DNA from: Chitinophagaceae bacterium
GTDB lineage: Bacteria; Bacteroidota; Bacteroidia; Chitinophagales; Chitinophagaceae
Direction of reading: 5' to 3'
DNA length: 9,494 bases
Assembly: GCA_003509845.1 (NCBI GenBank)
Contig: DOMR01000059.1
Span: forward strand, 209-9,702
Shown: piece by piece, positions 1 through 6,810 of the stretch
Position numbering within the stretch: the stretch's first letter is position 1
How the letters are laid out: each line of letters starts with the position of its first letter
Position numbers and translations under genes: made by a program
The notes under the pieces: model-generated
The model's database searches: none
Told to the model about the DNA's origin: nothing
What the model saw: only the letters and a program-made list of their open reading frames with translations

Positions 1-1645
1 TGATTTAGGCGTTGATCGAAAACCATTTGCAATAAAATCCGACAACATTACTTTAGCGCAAGCGATGAAAACGGCAGATGTGTTTTTAGGATTAAGTGTG
101 GGCAATGTTGTTACCCCTGAGATGGTTTTATCCATGCCAAAAAATCCAATCGTATTTGCATTAGCGAATCCTGATCCTGAAATTGATTATGAAGCAGCAA
201 CCGCAGTGCGTAAGGATATTATTATGGCTACCGGTCGATCCGATTTTCCTAATCAAGTAAATAATGTGTTAGGGTTCCCTTATATATTCCGTGGTGCATT
301 GGATGTACGCGCAAAATCAATAAATGAAGCGATGAAGTTAGCAGCGGTGAAAGCCCTAGCGGAACTGGCAAAATCTGCGGTACCTGATTTAGTGAACATG
401 GCGTATAACCAACAAAGTTTAAGTTTTGGATCAGAATATATTATTCCAAAGCCATTAGATCCAAGATTGTTGAGCACTTTGGCACCTGCGGTTGCGAAAG
501 CGGCAGTAGCATCGGGTGTTGCGCAACAAATCATCACCAATTGGGAGGAGTATGAAGTACAATTAAACAAGCGACTTGGTTTAGATAATCAATTAATGCG
601 TATCATTAGTAACAAGGCGCGCCGCGATCCAAAACGATTGGTTTTCTCAGATGCAGAAAATATTAAAATATTAAAAGCGGCAAGTATTATATATGATGAT
701 GGTATTGCTTATCCAATTTTATTAGGAAATGAAACCCGCATAAAAAATATTGCAGCTGAAAATAATATTGATATTACTGATTTACCAATTATAGATATAA
801 GAAGTGATGAGATGGAAGCGAAGAGAGAATTCTTTGGATCTATCTTATTTCAAAAAAGACAAAGAAAGGGCATCAATAAGTATGAGAGTTTAAAATTAAT
901 GCGCACACAAAATTATTTTGGTGCCATGATGGTGGAAACTGGTGAAGCCGATGCCATGCTTTCAGGATTAACTCGAAATTATGCAGAAGGAATTCGACCT
1001 GCGGTACAAATTATAGGAACTGAAGAAGGGGTTAAAAAAATTGCTGGGATGTATTTGTTATTAACTAAAAAAGGTCCATTATTTTTAGCAGATACCACTG
1101 TGAATATAAAGCCGACAGCAGAGGAAATTGCAGATATTACTTTAATGGTCGCAAAGGAAGTGCGTAATTTTAATATAGAACCTCGCATTGCCATGTTAAG
1201 CTATTCTAATTTTGGAAGTAGTGATACCGAGGAAGCAAAAATGATGGCGGAAGCAACAAAAATTGTGAAGCAACGCAATCCATCCTTAATTGTGGATGGT
1301 GAAATGCAAGGGATGTTGGCATTTAATAAAGATATTTTAAAGGAGAATTATCCATTTAGTGAATTAGTGGATGTAGATGTGAATGTGTTGATCTTCCCTA
1401 ATTTAACTGCCGGAAATGTAGCTTACCATTTATTAAAAGAAATTGGTGGGGTAGATATTATTGGCCCCATTTTATTGGGATTGAAAAAACCAGTGAATGT
1501 ATTACAATTAGGATCAGGCGTGAGAAATATAATTAATATGGCAACGGTTGCTGTAGTGGATGCGCAATTAAAATCGCGTGTGGATACAAATACAGAAGTA
1601 CAAAGATCAAGCTGGTGGAAGCGATTAAAGAAAAGAAAAAAGTAG
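1..1645 (+). CDS. maeB: NADP-dependent malic enzyme with C-terminal phosphotransacetylase-like domain (5' partial)
   Basis: Cytoplasmic enzyme that oxidatively decarboxylates malate to pyruvate and CO2, making NADPH. The gene enters from the left edge; the first complete codon is at base 2 and the reading frame is open without a start, so about 200 N-terminal residues (the malate-binding domain) are probably missing, given a family length near 760. What is visible is the end of the NAD(P)-binding domain (VFALANPDPEI, then ATGRSDFPNQVNN), followed from about base 590 by a PTA-like domain (FSDAENIKILKAA, MLSGLTRNYAEGIRPA, KPTAEEIADI). In characterised MaeB proteins this domain is regulatory and senses acetyl-CoA. 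Here the positions that carry catalytic Ser/Arg/Asp in true phosphotransacetylases appear to be Gln, Leu and Asn (1505-1528), which fits a non-catalytic role. The protein ends in an unusual Trp-rich, basic tail (WWKRLKKRKK). The next gene starts one base after the TAG, suggesting coupling. Confidence 0.95.
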   Translation, partial: DLGVDRKPFAIKSDNITLAQAMKTADVFLGLSVGNVVTPEMVLSMPKNPIVFALANPDPEIDYEAATAVRKDIIMATGRSDFPNQVNNVLGFPYIFRGALDVRAKSINEAMKLAAVKALAELAKSAVPDLVNMAYNQQSLSFGSEYIIPKPLDPRLLSTLAPAVAKAAVASGVAQQIITNWEEYEVQLNKRLGLDNQLMRIISNKARRDPKRLVFSDAENIKILKAASIIYDDGIAYPILLGNETRIKNIAAENNIDITDLPIIDIRSDEMEAKREFFGSILFQKRQRKGINKYESLKLMRTQNYFGAMMVETGEADAMLSGLTRNYAEGIRPAVQIIGTEEGVKKIAGMYLLLTKKGPLFLADTTVNIKPTAEEIADITLMVAKEVRNFNIEPRIAMLSYSNFGSSDTEEAKMMAEATKIVKQRNPSLIVDGEMQGMLAFNKDILKENYPFSELVDVDVNVLIFPNLTAGNVAYHLLKEIGGVDIIGPILLGLKKPVNVLQLGSGVRNIINMATVAVVDAQLKSRVDTNTEVQRSSWWKRLKKRKK

Positions 1646-1646
1646 T

Positions 1647-2384
1647 ATGAATTATTTCACCCATTTTGGTAAATACCTTTTGATGTTAAAGGGCATGTTT
1701 ACTGCCACCGAAAACAAATTGATGTTTTGGCGGGAGTACATCAAGCAATGTGTCGATATTGGGTTGGGTTCCTTACCTATTGTTGTTATTATTTCCTTTT
1801 TTTTAGGTGCGGTTATGACCGTGCAAACTGCAGCACAGTTGGTAAGTCCATTAGTACCACTAAGTACCATTGGTATTATTGTTCGCGATGGAATGTTACT
1901 TGAATTTGCACCAACTATTTTAAGTATCGTATTGGCTGGTGTTGTGGGTAGTAAGATTGCCAGTGAGTTAGGTAATATGCGCATTTCTGAGCAAATAGAC
2001 GCATTGGAAATTATGGGTATCAATACCAAGAATTATTTAATCTTACCCAAAATTTTAGGGGCATTTACGATGGTACCTATTTTAGTTGGCATATCAGCTG
2101 TTGTAGGAATTTGGGGTGGCTATGTAGTTGGTAATTATACTGGTTCAGTACCCTCTGAAATATTTTTAACAGGAATTAGGCAAGGTGTAGTCATTAATTA
2201 TATGGTGATTGCACTTTATAAATCGATAATTTTCTCATTTATCATTAGTACGGTGCCTTGTTATTTTGGTTACAATGTAAAAGGGGGTGCACTTGAAATT
2301 GGTAAAGCGGGAACCCAGTCGGTGGTGGTAAGTTGTATATTAATTTTAATTGCAGATTATATAGTGGCAGCCATTGCTTTATAG
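1647..2384 (+). CDS. mlaE: MlaE/YrbE-family ABC transporter permease
   Basis: Inner-membrane permease subunit of an MCE-type lipid transporter (Mla system), which moves phospholipids between inner and outer membranes. The 245-residue length is normal. The family signature ELGNMRISEQIDALEIMG (residues 107-124), the cytoplasmic coupling helix that contacts the ATPase, is intact. Hydrophobic segments lie at about 43-66, 84-102, 136-164, 186-205 and 226-244, and the late conserved GGALEIGKAGTQSVV motif (213-227) is present. The N-terminal amphipathic part (FWREYIKQCVDIGLGSLPIV) matches the family, so the ATG at 1647 is accepted even though no Shine-Dalgarno is seen. The gene follows maeB with one intervening base. 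The partner ATPase (MlaF) and MCE (MlaD) genes, often adjacent, are not downstream, so the complex must use subunits encoded elsewhere. Confidence 0.93.
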   Translation: MNYFTHFGKYLLMLKGMFTATENKLMFWREYIKQCVDIGLGSLPIVVIISFFLGAVMTVQTAAQLVSPLVPLSTIGIIVRDGMLLEFAPTILSIVLAGVVGSKIASELGNMRISEQIDALEIMGINTKNYLILPKILGAFTMVPILVGISAVVGIWGGYVVGNYTGSVPSEIFLTGIRQGVVINYMVIALYKSIIFSFIISTVPCYFGYNVKGGALEIGKAGTQSVVVSCILILIADYIVAAIAL

Positions 2385-2411
2385 TTTAACTTAGTAGTAT
2401 AAATTATAGCA

Positions 2412-3815
2412 ATGAAAATAAGCTTTCATGGCGCAGCGCGCACAGTAACCGGTTCCAAGCATTTAGTTCAATTGGATAACAATGAAAGTTTTTTGTTGGA
2501 TTGTGGTTTATTCCAAGGAATGGGTAGGGATACGGATTCCTTAAATGCAAAATTTGGATTTGATGCAACCAAGGTTGATTATGTAATTTTATCTCATGCG
2601 CATATAGATCATAGTGGGTTACTTCCAAAATTAGTAAAGGAGGGATTTACGGGTACGATTTATTGTACGCCTGGCACAAGAGCACTCGCTGAAATTTTAT
2701 TAGAAGATTCAGCAATGATTCAACGTGATGATGCTAAATATGGCAATAAGCGTCGCGCTAAACAAGGTTTACCCCCAATTGAACCATTATACGATATTGA
2801 TGATGTAAACCTGACGATACCTTTATTTAAGGCAGTTGATTATAATACCCCAACAAAAATTTCTGATTCGGTAGAAGTTTTATTTACTGATGCAGGGCAT
2901 ATTATTGGTAGCGCCGCAGTAAGTTTAAAAATCAAGAATGGTGAAAATTTAGAGTCACTCACTTTTAGTGGTGACATTGGAAGGTATCGTGACATGATTC
3001 TTCGTTCACCTTCTGAATTCCCGCATGCTGATTATATCATCATTGAAAGTACCTACGGGGACAAGCTGCATGATTTAATTCACACTACGCCAGATGATTT
3101 ATTAAAATGGATTGAATCCACTTGTGTGGAACAAAAAGGTAATTTAATTATTCCTGCATTTAGTGTGGGACGTACACAGGAAATTTTGTTTGAATTAAAT
3201 CAATTGTCACTAGAAAAAAGATTACCCCATATACCTATATATGTGGACAGTCCTTTAAGTATGGAGGCGACAGAGGTATTAAAAAAATTCCCCAAATATT
3301 TTAATAAAAAAATTCAAAAGATATTGGAAGTGGATGATGATCCATTTGATTTTGAAGGATTGCGTTATATAAAATCCGTAGAGGAAAGCAAAGCATTGAA
3401 TGAGGATTTACATCCCAAGGTAATTATATCGGCATCAGGTATGGCAGATGCGGGCAGGGTAAAGCACCACATTAAAAACAATATCAGCAATGCAAAAAAC
3501 ACCATTTTGTTAGTGGGTTATTGTGAGCCACATTCTTTGGGTGGGCGATTAATGAATGGTGCCAAGGAAGTCAAAATTTACAGTGAGTTATATGATGTGG
3601 TGGCCAAAGTAGGTTCCATTCGTAGCATGAGTGCGCATGGCGATTATGAGGACTTAATGCAATTTTTAGCATGTCAAACGCCTGATTTAGTGAAACAAGT
3701 TTTTGTGGTACATGGTGAGGCCGAGGTGCAGGACCATTTTGCGGAAAGATTACGTAAAAAAGGATTCAAGGAAGTGCATGCCCCTGAAATGCATGAAACC
3801 TTTGAGTTAAAATAG
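2412..3815 (+). CDS. MBL-fold beta-CASP RNA-processing metallo-hydrolase (CPSF/YSH1-like)
   Basis: A 467-residue cytoplasmic protein with the architecture of zinc-dependent beta-CASP ribonucleases such as CPSF73 and bacterial TTHA0252-type enzymes. The metallo-beta-lactamase core carries all expected ligands: Asp30 (LLDCGLFQG), the HAHIDH motif at residues 62-67, His163 (DAGHIIGSA) and Asp188 (FSGDIG). The beta-CASP insert shows motif A (IEST, Glu212), SVGRTQE (251-257) and SASGMADAGRVKHH (340-353). The C-terminal RMMBL part contains GYCEPHSLGGRL, SAHGDY (His409) and VVHGE (His434). All catalytic positions are present, so an active RNA endonuclease or exonuclease is likely; the actual substrate cannot be read from the sequence. 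It starts 27 bases after mlaE and probably continues that transcript. Its TAG is one base from the stop of the converging SRAP gene. Confidence 0.93.
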   Translation: MKISFHGAARTVTGSKHLVQLDNNESFLLDCGLFQGMGRDTDSLNAKFGFDATKVDYVILSHAHIDHSGLLPKLVKEGFTGTIYCTPGTRALAEILLEDSAMIQRDDAKYGNKRRAKQGLPPIEPLYDIDDVNLTIPLFKAVDYNTPTKISDSVEVLFTDAGHIIGSAAVSLKIKNGENLESLTFSGDIGRYRDMILRSPSEFPHADYIIIESTYGDKLHDLIHTTPDDLLKWIESTCVEQKGNLIIPAFSVGRTQEILFELNQLSLEKRLPHIPIYVDSPLSMEATEVLKKFPKYFNKKIQKILEVDDDPFDFEGLRYIKSVEESKALNEDLHPKVIISASGMADAGRVKHHIKNNISNAKNTILLVGYCEPHSLGGRLMNGAKEVKIYSELYDVVAKVGSIRSMSAHGDYEDLMQFLACQTPDLVKQVFVVHGEAEVQDHFAERLRKKGFKEVHAPEMHETFELK

Positions 3816-3816
3816 T

Positions 3817-4554
3817 TTAAAACAAATTTTGTGGCGTAAAAATTTTGTATTCAAATTTTTCGCAAGGATTGTTGCTTTGCTGAAAACTTTTTGCAACCGT
3901 ATGGGCGCTCATTTTATTTGTATCAAACTGGGTAACGGCAATTTCGGTAATCTGCTTTTCGTTTAAATTTTCATTTACCCAACTATTTGCCAAATCATCA
4001 TTTAAAATAGTGGGCATTCTGTTTTTTACATTGTGCACTTTGCGCATCAATTCATTGGCCTCGGTAGTTATTATTCCAAAGCTTTTTTTTACCTCGCCAG
4101 TTTGATGATTGGTCCAAGTGTTCCAAACCCCTGCCATATAAAAAATGGGTGCATCGTTCACTGAAATGCAATGCGGGTATTTTTCTTTATTAAGTTCCTG
4201 CCATTCAAAAAAGTGGGAAGCTAGTACCAGACATCTATTTGTATGAATTGTTGCTGCCGCTACTTTATTGGTAAGTAGTGTTTCGGCCTTGATATTGAGC
4301 GTAGTGTATTTTTTTCTTGATTCAAACAATTCCTTTTCATTACGCGCCCAATTGGGGATTAATTCCCAATGCATTAAGCCCGGTCTTAAAATTGGCTGGT
4401 TTACATTACCGCTTCGTTCATTGAATATAACTGGCCATTGGTCATAAGCAAACCCAGATTGAACTGGAATATCTAGGGCATCCAAGTCCAATACTTTGTC
4501 GCCTATTTTTATAGTTTGCTTTTTAGGAATTTTGATGCCAATGACGTAACACAT
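3817..4554 (-). CDS. SRAP-domain protein (YedK/HMCES family), abasic-site DNA-protein crosslinker
   Basis: Family members protect single-stranded DNA at abasic sites by forming a thiazolidine crosslink through Cys2, which becomes the N-terminus after Met removal. The open frame extends to 4611, but the start is placed at 4554 because only there does the protein begin Met-Cys (MCYVIGIK); 19 upstream codons are rejected. In this numbering the 245-residue protein has Cys2, Asn87 (TLNIKAET), Glu117 (SHFFEWQE) and His174 (VHNVKNRMP), the full active-site set. The LRPGLMHWELIPNWA block (56-70) is the usual DNA-binding region. The start has no Shine-Dalgarno, which is common in Bacteroidota. It is convergent with the beta-CASP gene and divergent from the SOUL gene. 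Nothing suggests an SOS box or a phage context. Confidence 0.93.
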   Translation of the reverse strand: MCYVIGIKIPKKQTIKIGDKVLDLDALDIPVQSGFAYDQWPVIFNERSGNVNQPILRPGLMHWELIPNWARNEKELFESRKKYTTLNIKAETLLTNKVAAATIHTNRCLVLASHFFEWQELNKEKYPHCISVNDAPIFYMAGVWNTWTNHQTGEVKKSFGIITTEANELMRKVHNVKNRMPTILNDDLANSWVNENLNEKQITEIAVTQFDTNKMSAHTVAKSFQQSNNPCEKFEYKIFTPQNLF

Positions 4555-4595
4555 GGGGTAAAAATAACAATAAAATTGTTCGGATTCTAGTGAAC

Positions 4596-4603
4596 TAAAG
4601 ATA
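4596..4603 (-). promoter_or_regulatory. Possible -7 element for the SRAP gene
   Basis: Reading the minus strand, TATCTTTA matches seven of eight positions of the Bacteroidota -7 consensus TAnnTTTG. A TTTG (plus strand CAAA, 4620-4623) lies 16 bases upstream, slightly closer than the usual -33 spacing. Transcription would begin near 4589 and give a leader of about 35 bases before the Met-Cys start. It would also start inside the rejected N-terminal extension, which agrees with the shorter gene model. In A+T-rich DNA this match may be chance. Confidence 0.27.
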
Positions 4604-4634
4604 AATTGCATATGTTATACAAATAAAGAATACC

Positions 4635-5228
4635 ATGAAATCACTATCTATAATATTACTTCTTGCTGCGATATACTTTGTATTTCAATCATTTATCTCC
4701 AAATATGTGATTGATACTGAAAAGCAGGTATATCGGGTTGTCAAAAAAGAGGCTGATTTTGAAATTAGGTATTACCCCGAAGCTTTAATGGCAACCGTTT
4801 ATTCAAAGGGGACCAATTATAAATCAGTTTCCAGTTCGGGTTTTAATAAATTAGCTAAATTTATATTTGGCGGAAATCAACAAAAGGAAAGTATTTCCAT
4901 GACTGCTCCAGTGAGAATGAGTATAACAGAAAATGGATCAAGTATGAGTTTCGTTATGCCCCAAAAATATAACAATCAATCTTTACCAACCCCGAATGAT
5001 CCAAATATCGAAATAAAAAAATCGCCCCCAGAATATGTAGCCGTTATTAGTTTTGGAGGGTATGCGACTGATGAAAAAATTGCTATTGCTTATCAAAACC
5101 TAGTTAATATTTTATCCGAGAAAAAAATTATTACCAAAGGTGGATACAAGCTTTTAGGATATAATGCACCCTATCAATTTATGGGTAGGACCAACGAGGT
5201 AATCATTCCAATAGAATGGACAGAATAG
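4635..5228 (+). CDS. SOUL-family haem-binding protein with N-terminal membrane anchor
   Basis: A 197-residue SOUL/HBP family protein. Eukaryotic relatives bind haem or porphyrins; roles of bacterial members are poorly known, so haem binding is inferred from family. Residues 1-22 are Met-Lys followed by a hydrophobic stretch (LSIILLLAAIYFVFQSF) with no obvious cleavage site, so the protein is probably an inner-membrane anchored periplasmic protein. The SOUL domain runs from about 30 to 195: FEIRYYPEALMATV (42-55), the hallmark ISMTAPV (87-93), FVMP (106-109), and the terminal PYQFMGRTNEVIIPIEW. It is divergent from the SRAP gene across 80 bases. About 100 bases separate it from the DUF3050 gene on the same strand; whether the two share a transcript is unclear. 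A TAAAATTG at 4571-4578 is a weak -7 candidate. Confidence 0.9.
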   Translation: MKSLSIILLLAAIYFVFQSFISKYVIDTEKQVYRVVKKEADFEIRYYPEALMATVYSKGTNYKSVSSSGFNKLAKFIFGGNQQKESISMTAPVRMSITENGSSMSFVMPQKYNNQSLPTPNDPNIEIKKSPPEYVAVISFGGYATDEKIAIAYQNLVNILSEKKIITKGGYKLLGYNAPYQFMGRTNEVIIPIEWTE

Positions 5229-5331
5229 CTTTAATTTTCCCTTAATTTTACCGATTCAATATTGAGTATCATTTTAGGTAAATTTCAAACAATTATACCG
5301 CTCATTTGTTAAATATGTAAACGAAGAATTT

Positions 5332-6102
5332 ATGCAATTGGAAGTAGAAAATTTAAAAGAAAAAATAAATGATGCAAGGGCTCAGTTGCTGTTACATCCG
5401 GTGTATGTTCAGATCAATAATTTAGACGGGCTAAAAAATTTCACCCAATTTCATGTATTTGCTGTTTGGGACTTTATGAGTTTATTAAAGTCACTACAAA
5501 TTGGGTTAACATGTGTTACGCTGCCTTGGGTTCCAGTGGGTTCTGCCAATACAAGGTATTTAATTAATGAAATTGTGTTAGGAGAGGAGTCAGACGTGGA
5601 TGAACATGACCATAGAATTAGCCATTTTGAATTGTATTTAAATGCAATGCGTCAAATGGGAGCGCCAACAAATTTGATTGACGCTTTAATCAATGAAATT
5701 AATTATGGACATTCTATTGAACAGGCCATTCAGCTTGCACCACTACCTAACAAAGTAAAAATGTTTTTACTGTACACTTTCGATATTGCTCAAAATGCGC
5801 CACTGCATGTTAAAGCGGCGGTATTTACATTTGGCAGGGAGGACTTAATTCCAGATATGTTTACTGCTATCTTAAATAAAATTTATAAAGATCATCCTGA
5901 TCAAGTAGCCACTTTTAAATATTATATTGAAAGACATATTGAAGTGGATGGTGGCCATCATAGCCAATTAGCCTTGGAAATGGTCGCTGAACTTTGCGGA
6001 AATGATGCTGCAAAATGGGAACAGGCAACCAGCGCATCCTTGAAGGCTTTGGAAATGAGGGCGCAATTATGGGATGCTATTAATGAAAACAAAGCGCAAT
6101 AG
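5332..6102 (+). CDS. DUF3050 domain protein, probable haem-oxygenase-like helical fold
   Basis: A 256-residue soluble, largely helical protein with no signal peptide, matching DUF3050 over its whole length. Recognisable blocks are FTQFHVFAVWDFMSLLK (37-53), LPWVPVG (64-70), the His/Glu-rich DEHDHRISHFELYL (90-103), FTFGRED (165-171) and ERHIEVDGGHHSQLA (200-214). The family is thought to adopt the haem-oxygenase/TENA-like fold. The conserved acidic and histidine residues on separate helices (Glu100, Glu170, His202, Asp206, His209/His210) look like a possible di-metal site, as in haem-oxygenase-like diiron oxidases; this is my inference, and no reaction can be assigned. The start at 5332 fits the family N-terminus. 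Its TAG directly abuts the stop of the converging tetR gene. Confidence 0.87.
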   Translation: MQLEVENLKEKINDARAQLLLHPVYVQINNLDGLKNFTQFHVFAVWDFMSLLKSLQIGLTCVTLPWVPVGSANTRYLINEIVLGEESDVDEHDHRISHFELYLNAMRQMGAPTNLIDALINEINYGHSIEQAIQLAPLPNKVKMFLLYTFDIAQNAPLHVKAAVFTFGREDLIPDMFTAILNKIYKDHPDQVATFKYYIERHIEVDGGHHSQLALEMVAELCGNDAAKWEQATSASLKALEMRAQLWDAINENKAQ

Positions 6103-6777
6103 TTATTTTTCAATACTCGAAAAAACTAGGTCATTTAAAAATATAATAATCTGATCTTCATTTTTTGATTTACTAAAATCAGTTAAAGATGGAAGATTGT
6201 GCATAAAGAAGTTTTGCAAATGCGCTACTTCAATAATAGAAGATGCAAGTGAGTGGGGGTATTTGTATTTTGAGTTACATTCTAAAATAATTATACCCAC
6301 TGTATTACACAAATCTTTATAAGGTTTAAAGTATTCTTGCTTGTTGTCTTGACTTACTTGTTTGGTTAAGTAGGCTTTTGAACCCTCTGAAATTAAAATT
6401 TGGTGTAATAATGACTCATCCACATATCCGGTCATTATATCATCCTCCACAGTGGTTGCTAATATGGTGATTACTTTTTTTAGCTTGGACACCGGATTCG
6501 TTACGTTTTTAGTTTGGTATCCGATTTGAAATTCCAACCATCCCCAATACCAGGAAATAATGTAAACCAATAACTTATGCTTGTTTTCAAAGTATCTATA
6601 TACCCCTGCTTCGGTTGTGCCAATGGCCTCTGCTAATTTTTTGAAGGTAAAAGCCTCGAACCCATGCTTATGAATGAGTTCAATACTAAATTTGATAATA
6701 TTTTTCCCTAATTCGGACTGTTCAGGGTCTCTTAAGTAAAGAGACGCGTTCATTTTAATCTGCACTTCTAGTTTCAT
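6103..6777 (-). CDS. TetR/AcrR-family transcriptional regulator
   Basis: A DNA-binding regulator, normally a dimer released from DNA by a ligand. The N-terminal helix-turn-helix is clear: IIKFSIELIHKHGFEAFTF, then KKLAEAIGTTEAGVYRYFENKHKLL (about residues 27-70 from the chosen start). The C-terminal ligand domain has a distinctive WYWGWLEFQI stretch and YLTKQVSQDNKQEYFKPYKDL, typical of a Bacteroidota subgroup rather than of characterised drug-efflux TetRs. The open frame reaches an ATG at 6795, but a -7-like box at 6802-6809 would put the transcript start at about 6796, making that ATG leaderless, so the MKLEVQIKM start at 6777 (224 residues) is preferred; 6795 and 6753 remain possible. It is divergent from sulP, with paired operator-like sites between them, so control of sulP and of itself is likely. 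The ligand is unknown. Confidence 0.9.
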   Translation of the reverse strand: MKLEVQIKMNASLYLRDPEQSELGKNIIKFSIELIHKHGFEAFTFKKLAEAIGTTEAGVYRYFENKHKLLVYIISWYWGWLEFQIGYQTKNVTNPVSKLKKVITILATTVEDDIMTGYVDESLLHQILISEGSKAYLTKQVSQDNKQEYFKPYKDLCNTVGIIILECNSKYKYPHSLASSIIEVAHLQNFFMHNLPSLTDFSKSKNEDQIIIFLNDLVFSSIEK

Positions 6778-6801
6778 AAAGGCGGGTGTCCCCATTTTTT
6801 A

Positions 6802-6809
6802 CAAAAGTA
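6802..6809 (-). promoter_or_regulatory. -7 promoter element of tetR
   Basis: On the minus strand the octamer TACTTTTG matches the Bacteroidota -7 consensus TAnnTTTG at every fixed position. Transcription would begin around 6796-6797. No good TTTG -33 box is seen at the expected distance, only TTG about 15 bases upstream. The position argues for the internal ATG at 6777 as the start of translation. Confidence 0.42.
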
Positions 6810-6810
6810 G

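Noticed and set aside
280..570. Minus-strand open frame of 96 codons inside maeB
   Set aside because: Lies wholly within a confidently identified gene, has no recognisable domain and looks like a frame shadow.
979..1194. Minus-strand open frame of 71 codons inside maeB
   Set aside because: Overlaps the PTA-like domain coding sequence; no family resemblance or start signal.
1652..2029. Minus-strand open frame of 125 codons opposite mlaE
   Set aside because: Covered by the conserved MlaE gene; its hydrophobic composition is an antisense effect of membrane-protein codons.
2404..2628. Minus-strand open frame of 74 codons over the 5' end of the beta-CASP gene
   Set aside because: Overlaps the conserved HAHIDH-encoding region and has no recognisable motif.
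5231..5252. Short direct repeat TTAATTTT, two copies 11 bases apart after the SOUL gene
   Set aside because: Only eight low-complexity bases; likely chance.
5229..5331. Possible promoter in the SOUL-DUF3050 gap (TAAATTTC at 5279-5286)
   Set aside because: One mismatch to the -7 consensus, no -33 box; indistinguishable from background in A+T-rich DNA.
6101..6127. Weak A/T hairpin (AGTTATTTTTC with GAAAAAACT) at the DUF3050/tetR junction, possible bidirectional terminator
   Set aside because: The stem needs bulged bases and has very few G:C pairs, so it is too weak to call a terminator.
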